From: Dyella jiangningensis
GTDB taxonomy: Bacteria; Pseudomonadota; Gammaproteobacteria; Xanthomonadales; Rhodanobacteraceae
Direction of reading: 5' to 3'
NCBI GenBank assembly: GCA_000632805.1
Contig: CP007444.1
Span: 558,001 to 622,000 of the forward strand
Length of the DNA: 64,000 nucleotides
The first letter of the stretch is position 1. Each line of letters starts with the position of its first letter. The position numbers were made by a program, and so were the translations under genes. Below are positions 18,632 through 25,484 of this stretch, one piece after another. The notes beneath the pieces were generated by a model that was not told the origin of the DNA, did no database searches, and worked only from the letters and a program-made list of their open reading frames with translations.

Positions 18632-18904
18632 TCAGGCGGCCGCGGGGAAGTCCCGTAGCTGGAGGGTGCCGATACCCTCTTCCGGAAGCATGACGGGGAT
18701 GCCGTCGTCGACCCGGTAGACCACCTTGCGATCCGTGGTGATCAGCCCCTCGGACAGCGTCGCCTGCACGGTTGTGCCGGCCACGTTCTGGACCGCGCCC
18801 GCCGCGATGGCGGCATTGAGGGCTTCCAGTTCACTGCGGCTGAGAGGGCGGACCGGGACCTTGCTGACCGGGCAGCAGAGGATATCGAGCAGGCGCTTAT
18901 CCAT
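18632..18904 (-). CDS. Trm112/YcaR-like small protein
   Basis: 90 residues, start at [15 protein letters not shown]. The frame continues far upstream, but that part overlaps purE antisense and is a shadow. The N-terminus [11 protein letters not shown] and the late block [17 protein letters not shown] are the Trm112 zinc-ribbon hallmarks, with fewer cysteines than eukaryotic Trm112. Family members of this type sit next to lipid-A or nucleotide genes and their role in bacteria is unclear. It is divergent from purE and may share the leftward operon with the DUF1631 gene and nadC (163-bp gap). Confidence 0.85.
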   Translation of the reverse strand: MDKRLLDILCCPVSKVPVRPLSRSELEALNAAIAAGAVQNVAGTTVQATLSEGLITTDRKVVYRVDDGIPVMLPEEGIGTLQLRDFPAAA

Positions 18905-18915
18905 AGAGAGGCGGG

Positions 18916-18946
18916 TTCGTACCGAAACGCGGAAAGTCCGTACAAT
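18916..18946 (+). promoter_or_regulatory. Candidate purE promoter
   Basis: A good -10 (TACAAT, 18941-18946) lies 25 bp before the purE ATG, with a weak -35 (TTCGTA, spacer 19). It lies in the short divergent region with the Trm112-like gene. No PurR-type operator is recognisable. Confidence 0.4.
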
Positions 18947-18970
18947 AACCCCTTTTGGATGGCTTGGGTC

Positions 18971-19474
18971 ATGACCTCGACTTCCCTCCCGCCGCGCGTG
19001 GGCGTTGTGATGGGCTCCCGTTCGGACTGGGAAACCATGGAACACGCGGCCAACGTATTGGCTGAGCTGGGCGTTGCGCACGAAGTGCGCGTGGTGTCCG
19101 CGCATCGCACCCCGGATCTGCTGTTCCAGTACGCGGAAGATGCGGTGGAACGTGGCATCCAGGTCATCATCGCCGGTGCCGGTGGCGCGGCCCATCTGCC
19201 GGGCATGCTGGCCGCCAAGACCCGGCTCCCCGTCCTGGGTGTGCCGGTGCAGTCCAAGGCACTCAACGGCATGGATTCCCTGTTGTCGATCGCTCAGATG
19301 CCGGCCGGCATTCCGGTCGGCACGCTGGCCATCGGGCGCGCCGGGGCCGTGAATGCGGGCCTGCTGGCCGCGTCGGTGCTGGCGTTGCACGATGCCTCGC
19401 TGGCCAAGGCCGTGGATGCTTACCGTGCACGCCAGACGCAAAGCGTGCTCGACCACCCGGACCCGCGCACATGA
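18971..19474 (+). CDS. purE: N5-carboxyaminoimidazole ribonucleotide mutase (PurE)
   Basis: 167 residues. PurE class I moves the carboxyl group of N5-CAIR to C4, giving CAIR in purine synthesis. Motifs seen are [13 protein letters not shown] (substrate phosphate loop), [32 protein letters not shown] and [21 protein letters not shown] 18959 is an alternative start four codons upstream. It overlaps purK by four bases, so the two enzymes are co-translated. Confidence 0.97.
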   Translation: MTSTSLPPRVGVVMGSRSDWETMEHAANVLAELGVAHEVRVVSAHRTPDLLFQYAEDAVERGIQVIIAGAGGAAHLPGMLAAKTRLPVLGVPVQSKALNGMDSLLSIAQMPAGIPVGTLAIGRAGAVNAGLLAASVLALHDASLAKAVDAYRARQTQSVLDHPDPRT

Positions 19475-20634
19475 GCGGGCGACGCCAACTCGTCCTGGGC
19501 ATTCTCGGCGGCGGCCAGCTCGCCCGCATGCTCGCGCTTGCGGCTGCTCCGCTCGGCGTAAAGAGCCTGGTGGTCGACAGCGCGGCCGATGCCTGTGCCG
19601 GCCAGGTCGCGCCCCTCGTGGTTGCGGACTGGACCGACTACGACGCACTGGAGCATTTTGCCCGCCAGGTGGATGTGGTCACCTTCGATTTCGAAAACGT
19701 CCCGGCGGAAACTGCCCACTGGCTGGCCGAGCGCGTTGCCGTGTTTCCGGCGCCGCGCGCATTGGCGGTGGCGCAGGATCGCCTGGCGGAAAAGACCCTG
19801 TTCCGGGAGTGCGGTCTCCACACGCCCGACTTCAAGGCCATCGACACCCGCGAGGACCTTGACCTCGCCCTCGCAGCGATCGGCGCGCCGGCCATCCTCA
19901 AGACGCGCCGGCTGGGCTACGACGGCAAGGGTCAGTTCCGCATCAAGTCACTGGGTGATGCCGATGCCGCCTGGGCGGCGCTGGGCGCTCAGGCGGAGGC
20001 CCATGGCCTCATCCTTGAAGCTTTCGTGCCCTTCGACCGCGAGCTGTCGGTGATTGCCGTGCGCTCCCGCGATGGCGAATTCCGTACATGGCCGCTGACC
20101 CAGAACTGGCATACCGATGGCGTGTTGTCCCTGAGCCTGGCGCCGGCCCCGGACATCGGTGGTTTGCAGGAACGCGCCACGGGTCTGGCCCGGACGCTGG
20201 CGGAGAAGCTCGAATACGTGGGCGTGTTCGCGCTCGAACTGTTCGTCAAGAACGGCGAGCTGCTGGGCAACGAGATGGCGCCGCGCGTGCACAACTCCGG
20301 TCACTGGACGATTGAAGGCGCGCTCACCAGCCAGTTCGAAAACCACGTGCGAGCAGTGCTGGGCATGCCGCTGGGCGATACCTCCGCACGCGGACTGTCG
20401 GCCATGTTCAACTGGATCGGCGAACTGCCGGATGCCGCGCCGGTGCTGAGTGCCGTCGATGCCCACTGGCACGACTATGGCAAGCAGCCGCGTGTTGGCC
20501 GCAAGGTGGGGCATGCCACGGTGTGCGCCCCCAACGCCGGTCAGCTCGTTGAACGTCTGAGCGGTATAGCGCATGCGCTCGGCCGGGATCAGCAGGCCGA
20601 TCCGGCGGTAGGTAAGCTGATGGAGAAGCAGTAA
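19471..20634 (+). CDS. purK: N5-carboxyaminoimidazole ribonucleotide synthase (PurK)
   Basis: 387 residues, an ATP-grasp ligase. PurK carboxylates AIR with ATP and bicarbonate to N5-CAIR, the substrate of PurE. The N-terminus has [20 protein letters not shown], and the ATP-grasp part has [15 protein letters not shown] and [29 protein letters not shown] (two adjacent blocks). Full length for the family. The purEK pair is followed by a REP pair and the terminator of sodB. Confidence 0.97.
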   Translation: MSGRRQLVLGILGGGQLARMLALAAAPLGVKSLVVDSAADACAGQVAPLVVADWTDYDALEHFARQVDVVTFDFENVPAETAHWLAERVAVFPAPRALAVAQDRLAEKTLFRECGLHTPDFKAIDTREDLDLALAAIGAPAILKTRRLGYDGKGQFRIKSLGDADAAWAALGAQAEAHGLILEAFVPFDRELSVIAVRSRDGEFRTWPLTQNWHTDGVLSLSLAPAPDIGGLQERATGLARTLAEKLEYVGVFALELFVKNGELLGNEMAPRVHNSGHWTIEGALTSQFENHVRAVLGMPLGDTSARGLSAMFNWIGELPDAAPVLSAVDAHWHDYGKQPRVGRKVGHATVCAPNAGQLVERLSGIAHALGRDQQADPAVGKLMEKQ

Positions 20635-20652
20635 GTCTGGGTGCGGCTTTTT

Positions 20653-20761
20653 GTGGGAGCGCACCCTGTGCGCGACTGCCATTCAGCGGTGTAGCTCAGT
20701 CATCTGCTTTCGCGATGCATGGTCATCGCATCGCACCGTCGCGCACAGGGTGCGCTCCCAC
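20653..20761. repeat. Inverted pair of GTGGGAGCGCACC-type REP elements
   Basis: A 24-nt unit starting GTGGGAGCGCACCCTGTGCG (20653-20676) recurs as a perfect inverted copy at 20738-20761. Each unit holds its own small hairpin (GCGCAC/GTGCGC). Related copies are at 36834-36857, 36891-36915 and 40060-40083. Short palindromes headed by GTRG, often in inverted pairs in intergenic DNA, are the signature of REPs mobilised by RAYT (REP-associated tyrosine) transposases. No transposase gene is in the window. Confidence 0.9.
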
Positions 20762-20785
20762 AGGAATAAGGCGGATTGCGAACAG

Positions 20786-20810
20786 AAAAACGGGGCCTTT
20801 CGGCCCCGTT
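20786..20810 (-). terminator. Intrinsic terminator of sodB
   Basis: A 9-bp stem AACGGGGCC/GGCCCCGTT with loop TTTC lies 24 bp past the sodB stop. On the minus strand it is followed by a T-run (plus-strand A-run 20786-20790). Confidence 0.9.
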
Positions 20811-20833
20811 CTTGTTCGGTTTCACCCGGGATA

Positions 20834-21412
20834 TCAGGCCAGGTTCTTGGCCGCGAAGTCCCAGTTCACCAGGTTCCAGAACGCCTCGATGTACTTCGGG
20901 CGGGCGTTGCGGTAATCGATGTAGTACGCGTGTTCCCAGACGTCGCAGGTGAACAGCGGCTTGTCGCTGCCGGTGATCGGCGTGGCGGCGTTGGAGGTAT
21001 TCACGATGCCGAGCGAGCCGTCCGGACGCTGCACCAGCCAGGTCCAGCCCGAGCCGAAGTTGCCCACGGCCGACTTGGTGAATTCTTCCTTGAACTTCTC
21101 CACGGAACCGAAGGCCTTGGTGATGGCGTCGGCCAGCTTGCCGGTCGGCTCCTTGCCGCCGTTCGGGCTGAGTGAGTTCCAGTAGAACGTATGGTTCCAG
21201 ACCTGGGCGGCATTGTTGAACACGCCGCCGGAGGACTTCTTGATGATGTCCTCGAGCGAGGCTTTCTCGAACTCGGTGCCCTTGATGAGGTTATTGAGGT
21301 TGGTCACATAGGCCTGGTGATGCTTGCCATAGTGATACTCGAGGGTCTCCGCCGAGATATGCGGCTCGAGCGCGTTCTTTTCATAGGGCAGGGCGGGGAG
21401 TTCGATCGCCAT
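20834..21412 (-). CDS. sodB: Iron superoxide dismutase
   Basis: 192 residues. It dismutates superoxide in the cytoplasm. Metal ligands are His27 (YHYGKHH), His74 (WNHTFYW), Asp157 and His161 (DVWEHAYY). Gln70 in [12 protein letters not shown] and the following residues are those of Fe-type rather than Mn-type enzymes. No signal peptide. A terminator follows immediately. Confidence 0.97.
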   Translation of the reverse strand: MAIELPALPYEKNALEPHISAETLEYHYGKHHQAYVTNLNNLIKGTEFEKASLEDIIKKSSGGVFNNAAQVWNHTFYWNSLSPNGGKEPTGKLADAITKAFGSVEKFKEEFTKSAVGNFGSGWTWLVQRPDGSLGIVNTSNAATPITGSDKPLFTCDVWEHAYYIDYRNARPKYIEAFWNLVNWDFAAKNLA

Positions 21413-21536
21413 GTTGAGGCTCCTGGGCGTTGGCTAAGGATAAGGAGTCGGGCCGGGGCAGCCATGGGGCCGGCTGCAGGCATACGACTGATACACTACC
21501 GATCCGCGTGCATTGTAATGATGAATGACCTGACTT

Positions 21537-21860
21537 ATGGACGTTAATGAGCGAATCAAGGCTGTGCTCGCCGAGCACGGCATCGTGCTCTTCATGAAGG
21601 GCACGCCGCAGTTCCCGATGTGCGGCTTCTCCAGTCGTGCCGCGCAGGCGCTGACGGAGGCGGGCGCGCACTTCCATGCGGTGAATGTGCTGGCCGACCC
21701 GGAGGTGCGTGCGGCGCTGCCGCATTACGCCAACTGGCCGACGTTTCCCCAGCTGTTCATCCAGGGCGAATTGATCGGCGGCTGCGACATCGTCGAAGAC
21801 CTCAAGGCTTCCGGCGAACTGGCGCGAATGGCCGCCGACGTGGAAGGGGCCGACTCCTGA
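21537..21860 (+). CDS. grxD: Monothiol glutaredoxin (Grx4 type)
   Basis: 107 residues with the CGFS active site (Cys29) in KGTPQFPMCGFSSRA. Family blocks FPQLFIQGELIGGCDIVEDL (glutathione and 2Fe-2S binding) are present. Grx4 carries and transfers 2Fe-2S clusters and works with BolA proteins. Its stop overlaps the next start by one base (TGATG). Confidence 0.97.
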   Translation: MDVNERIKAVLAEHGIVLFMKGTPQFPMCGFSSRAAQALTEAGAHFHAVNVLADPEVRAALPHYANWPTFPQLFIQGELIGGCDIVEDLKASGELARMAADVEGADS

Positions 21861-22630
21861 TGACGCTGCCTCTTGTTCGCCTGCCGCAAGGCTGGATGCC
21901 GCCTGCAGGTTCGCTCACCGATCGCGTGATCTTGGTGACCGGTGCTTACGGTGGCCTGGGTGCCGCGGTGGCACGCGCCATTGCGCGCGAGGGTGCCACG
22001 GTGATCATCACCGGCCGGCGCAAGCGCCAGCTCGAGCAGCTTTACGATGCGATGCTGAGCGAAGGCCTGCCCGAGCCCGTGATCCATCCCCTGGATATGG
22101 AAGCTGCCACGCCGCGCGATTACGAGGCGCTGGCCGACGGCATCGAGCGGGATTTCGGTCGATTGGATGGCATCGTGCATGCGGCTGCCAGTTTCAATGG
22201 ACTCACACCGCTCTCCATGCACAAGCCCGACGACTGGTTGCGGGCGCTGCATGTGAATGTGTCCGCGCCGTTCGCGCTTACCCAGGCATGCATGTCGCTG
22301 CTGGCGCGTGCGCCCGACAGCGCTGCTGTGTTCGTGCTCGACGATCCAGAGCTCGTAGAGCGCGCGCACTGGGGTGGCTATGGCGTCTCCAAAGCGGCGC
22401 TCGAGCGCTTCGTCGAGATCCTTCATCAGGAAACCGAGAACACTCCGCTGCGCGCGCACGCGTTGTTGCCTGCGCCCATGCGCACCACCTTGCGACGCGC
22501 GGCCTACTTCGGTGAGGACACCACCATCCACCCACTGCCTGATGCCACAGCGAATGCGGTGATCTATCTGCTCGGCGGGCAGGGTGCGGCGGCGCGTGGC
22601 GCCACCCTTGACCTGCGGGCATCCGCATGA
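21860..22630 (+). CDS. SDR-family protein (YciK-like) with altered catalytic serine
   Basis: 256 residues. It has a Rossmann NAD(P)-binding fold with VTGAYGGLG (TGxxxGxG), ITGRR, and the active-site YGVSK. YciK has Ser in the position 12 residues before the active-site Tyr; here it is Asp (FVLDDPELVERAHWGGYGVSK, given in two parts: FVLDDPE and HWGGYGVSK). Function of YciK-type SDRs is unknown. It starts within the grxD stop codon, so the two are co-translated. Confidence 0.85.
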   Translation: MTLPLVRLPQGWMPPAGSLTDRVILVTGAYGGLGAAVARAIAREGATVIITGRRKRQLEQLYDAMLSEGLPEPVIHPLDMEAATPRDYEALADGIERDFGRLDGIVHAAASFNGLTPLSMHKPDDWLRALHVNVSAPFALTQACMSLLARAPDSAAVFVLDDPELVERAHWGGYGVSKAALERFVEILHQETENTPLRAHALLPAPMRTTLRRAAYFGEDTTIHPLPDATANAVIYLLGGQGAAARGATLDLRASA

Positions 22631-22663
22631 CCGTGTCGGAGCAGTGCTGACGTGGAAGCGCAG

Positions 22664-23263
22664 ATGACCACGCTGTCGGCGGCGATCCTGTTGTTTCTCA
22701 TTATGGATCCGCTGGGCAACATCCCGATCTTCCTTACGCTGCTGAAGGATGTCGCGCCCAAGCGCCGTCGTTACGTGATGGTGCGCGAGCTTCTGATCGC
22801 ACTCGCGGTGCTGCTCGGATTCCTCATGGGTGGGCAGCTGATCCTCAAGCTGCTGCAGTTGCGGCAAGAGTCGATCAGCATCGCAGGCGGCATCGTGCTT
22901 TTCCTGATTGGCATTCGCATGGTGTTTCCGCCGGCCGACGGCGGTGGCATCTTCGGGAAGCAGGGCGAGGGCGAACCGTTCATCGTGCCCATGGCGATTC
23001 CTGGCGTGGCCGGTCCGTCGGCCATGGCTGCGTTGTTGCTGCTCACCAACACCCAGCCTGGGCGCACAGCAGACTGGGCGATTGCCCTGCTTGGCGCATG
23101 GTTGGCCACTTCCGTGATCCTGCTGTGTTCCACGTATCTGTTCCGCTGGCTCGGTGAAAGCGTTCTCATTGCGCTGGAACGCGTGATGGGCATGCTGCTC
23201 ATCGCGCTGTCGGTGCAGATGTTCCTTGGTGGCGTGGCGGCTTATCTGCATTTGGCTATCTGA
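22664..23263 (+). CDS. MarC-family integral membrane protein
   Basis: 199 residues from ATG 22664, chosen because GGAAG sits 6 nt before it (GTG 22652 is an alternative). It has about six membrane helices. The family landmarks FLIMDPLGNIPIFLTLL at the N-terminus and AIPGVAGPSAMAALLLL in the middle are clear. MarC/YchE/YhgN proteins are putative transporters of unknown substrate; the early link with multiple antibiotic resistance was not confirmed. It follows the SDR gene on the same strand by 33 bp. Confidence 0.92.
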   Translation: MTTLSAAILLFLIMDPLGNIPIFLTLLKDVAPKRRRYVMVRELLIALAVLLGFLMGGQLILKLLQLRQESISIAGGIVLFLIGIRMVFPPADGGGIFGKQGEGEPFIVPMAIPGVAGPSAMAALLLLTNTQPGRTADWAIALLGAWLATSVILLCSTYLFRWLGESVLIALERVMGMLLIALSVQMFLGGVAAYLHLAI

Positions 23264-23379
23264 GTATTAGTTGTTTGAATTGCGGCAAGTTGTCGTCGTC
23301 GCCATCTTCTGAACCTATTCGCATAACCTTGCTGTCATAATCCGCTACCAGCATTTGGGGTAATTCCCAGGAGGCGGTC

Positions 23380-25092
23380 ATGCTCAGCGTTGAACAGACC
23401 CTCACCGAACGTCTGCCATGGTTGGCGCAGCATCCCCTGATCCGGCGGCAAGTGGCCGGCATGCTGGGCCGACTGGCTGACCAGGACGGCTTCAATCGCA
23501 CGTTGAATGCCATTGGTGAGGCCGAGGGCTTCGATTTTGTCGAGCGCACGCTCGATCTGCTCGGAGTCAGCTATTACGCCAATCCGCGCGAACGCGAGAA
23601 CATTCCGGTGGAAGGTGGCGTGCTGATCGTTGCCAATCATCCGCTTGGCATGGTCGACGCACTCACCTTGTTGCAACTGGTCGGCTCGGTGCGCAGCGAC
23701 GTGCGCGTTCTCGCCAACGATTGGTTGATGTCGATTCCTCAGCTGCACAAGCTGTTGCTGCCCGTGGATGTGTTCGGCAAGGGCGCGGCCTCGCGGATGC
23801 GCGATATCTACCGTGCGCTCGATAACGGTGAGGCGCTGATCGTGTTTCCCGCTGGCGAGGTTTCGCGCATGCGCCCCGACGGCGTGCGTGATGGTCGCTG
23901 GTCCGACGGCTTTGCGCGACTTGCCCAGCGCGGTCGCACGCCAGTGCTCCCGATTCATGTGGCCGCGCGCAATTCGGCCATGTTCTATGGCCTCTCGATG
24001 CTGGCCAAGCCGCTCAGTACGGCGATGCTTCCCCGCGAGGCCATTTCGCCGGTGAGCCGCCGCATCGGTTTCAGTGTCGGCGCCCTGGTGAGCACCGACG
24101 AACTCGAACAGCACTCGGGCGGGTCTACCAAGCGGGCGGCCAAGCTCATGCGGCGCCACGTGTATCGCGTGGGCCGTCATCGTGGCTTGATCTTCGGCGG
24201 CCAGGCGCCGTTGGCGCATCCGGAACCGACCGAGCGCGTGGCCGCAGAGCTTCAGACCCAGGCGGAAAAGCTCGCGGACCTCAACGACGGCAAGCAGGTG
24301 TATCTGTTCAAGGGCGCCTCGGACAGCGTGGTGCTGCGCGAAATCGGACGCCTGCGCGAGCTGACCTTCCGGAAGGTGGGTGAGGGCACGGGCGCGCGCC
24401 GTGATCTCGACGTGTACGACCCGCATTATGAGCACCTGGTGCTGTGGGATCCGAAATCCCTGCGCATTGTCGGCTCTTACCGGTTTGGCCACGGCGGCCG
24501 GCTGATTGCCGAGCGCGGCATGTCCAGCCTGTATACGTCCAGCCTTTTCAACTATTCGCCGGCACTGGAATCCCGACTGTCGCAGGGCCTTGAGCTGGGC
24601 CGTAGTTTCATCGCTCCGGCGTACTGGCGCTCGCGCGCGCTGGACCAGCTGTGGCAGGGCATCGGTCTCTATCTGCAGCGCCATCCGGAACTGCGCTACT
24701 TGTTCGGCCCGGTAAGCATGTCGGTGAGCATTCCGCGTGAGGCGCGCGAATGGATCGCCGCGGCGCACCAACATTATTTCGGCGCGCCGGGTCTGGCATC
24801 GGCCCGCCAGCCGTTCGTGGTTTCACCGGATGTGATCGAACTGGTGCGGACTGCGCTCGAAGGACTCGACCCGGCCGCCGGTCTGGGCAAGCTCAAGCAT
24901 CATCTCGACGCATTGGGTGTGAGCCTGCCGGTGCTCTATCGCCAATATGTGGACCTGGTGGAACCCGAAGGCGTGCAGTTCCTCGATTTCGGTGAGGATC
25001 CGGGCTTTTCCGGCTGCGTGGACGGCCTCGTGATGTTGGATCTGGCGACTTTAAAACCGGCCAAGCGGTCTCGTTATCTGGGCAAGTCTTAA
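23380..25092 (+). CDS. OlsF-like two-domain acyltransferase (ornithine lipid synthase candidate)
   Basis: 570 residues. The N-terminal half is a glycerophospholipid-type acyltransferase. It has ANHPLGMVDA (His87, Asp93) and the FPAGEVSR block at 156-163, in the place of the usual FPEGTRS. The C-terminal half (about 310-560) is a GNAT/OlsB-like acyltransferase with RLRELTFRKVGEG and PAYWRSRALDQLWQGI. This fusion order and length match OlsF, the bifunctional enzyme that makes ornithine lipids: the GNAT half N-acylates ornithine and the other half O-acylates the product. An AGGAGG site precedes the ATG. The call rests on domain architecture; a generic lysophospholipid acyltransferase fusion is the alternative. 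Confidence 0.75.
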   Translation: MLSVEQTLTERLPWLAQHPLIRRQVAGMLGRLADQDGFNRTLNAIGEAEGFDFVERTLDLLGVSYYANPRERENIPVEGGVLIVANHPLGMVDALTLLQLVGSVRSDVRVLANDWLMSIPQLHKLLLPVDVFGKGAASRMRDIYRALDNGEALIVFPAGEVSRMRPDGVRDGRWSDGFARLAQRGRTPVLPIHVAARNSAMFYGLSMLAKPLSTAMLPREAISPVSRRIGFSVGALVSTDELEQHSGGSTKRAAKLMRRHVYRVGRHRGLIFGGQAPLAHPEPTERVAAELQTQAEKLADLNDGKQVYLFKGASDSVVLREIGRLRELTFRKVGEGTGARRDLDVYDPHYEHLVLWDPKSLRIVGSYRFGHGGRLIAERGMSSLYTSSLFNYSPALESRLSQGLELGRSFIAPAYWRSRALDQLWQGIGLYLQRHPELRYLFGPVSMSVSIPREAREWIAAAHQHYFGAPGLASARQPFVVSPDVIELVRTALEGLDPAAGLGKLKHHLDALGVSLPVLYRQYVDLVEPEGVQFLDFGEDPGFSGCVDGLVMLDLATLKPAKRSRYLGKS

Positions 25093-25105
25093 GGCCCAGC
25101 CTTCC

Positions 25106-25132
25106 GCCACGCCCGTGGGCGTGGCTTTGGTT
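25106..25132 (+). terminator. Terminator-like hairpin after the acyltransferase gene
   Basis: GCCACGCCC pairs with GGGCGTGGC with a tight loop, followed by TTTGGTT. It is 13 bp past the stop codon. The T-run is modest. Confidence 0.6.
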
Positions 25133-25187
25133 CCGATCGCGCGCGAGTTATTTCGGGCGCGATCGTGATCGCATAGTAAATTTCCTG

Positions 25188-25304
25188 TAAAATACTTATG
25201 CGAGGCTTACAAAGCCGGGTTCGCGTAAGGGGTGTCTTCGCGCGGCGCGGCAGCGCTCAACTGATTTCGTAAATTTTCGCCCGATTTTGCGATCGGGCTT
25301 TTTT
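25188..25304 (+). ncRNA. Candidate leader or small RNA upstream of the first TonB receptor
   Basis: A -10-like TAAAAT (25188-25193) in an AT-rich patch is followed by about 100 nt without an obvious gene, ending in an intrinsic terminator (25279-25304). The receptor start is 180 bp further on. The arrangement fits either a free small RNA or a terminated leader. A 24-codon Arg-rich frame (25198-25272) lies inside, but it begins at the putative promoter and has no ribosome binding site, so I do not call it a gene. Confidence 0.4.
25279..25304 (+). terminator. Intrinsic terminator upstream of the first TonB receptor
   Basis: Stem GCCCGAT/ATCGGGC with loop TTTGCG and a run of six T. It lies 180 bp upstream of the receptor start and 186 bp after the acyltransferase stop, so it probably ends a separate short transcript. 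Confidence 0.8.
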
Positions 25305-25316
25305 ACGCCCGCAGAA

Positions 25317-25334
25317 AACGTTTAAATTTACGTT
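25317..25334. promoter_or_regulatory. AT-rich palindrome upstream of the first TonB receptor
   Basis: AACGTTTAAATTTACGTT is an 18-bp imperfect palindrome between the terminator and the receptor gene. Together with the following AT-rich bases it could be an operator or promoter core. Similar TTACG/CGTAA-containing motifs occur upstream of the second receptor. Confidence 0.4.
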
Positions 25335-25484
25335 AAATGGCATGAAATTGCGAGATTTAACAAGAGATTGCGCGTTTTCTTTCGGCTTTCCGAAAGATAT
25401 TTCTGCCGGGCGATGACCTCCATCCCCACCACCGTCTGCCGCCGCCCGCGGCATAGCCAAAACATTGCAACCTCTGGAATCGAG

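Noticed and set aside
21725-23251. 508-codon open frame on the minus strand
   Set aside because: Antisense to the SDR and MarC genes, both with clear family motifs.
25198-25272. 24-codon Arg-rich peptide in the first receptor leader
   Set aside because: Its ATG coincides with the presumed promoter/start region and there is no ribosome binding site.
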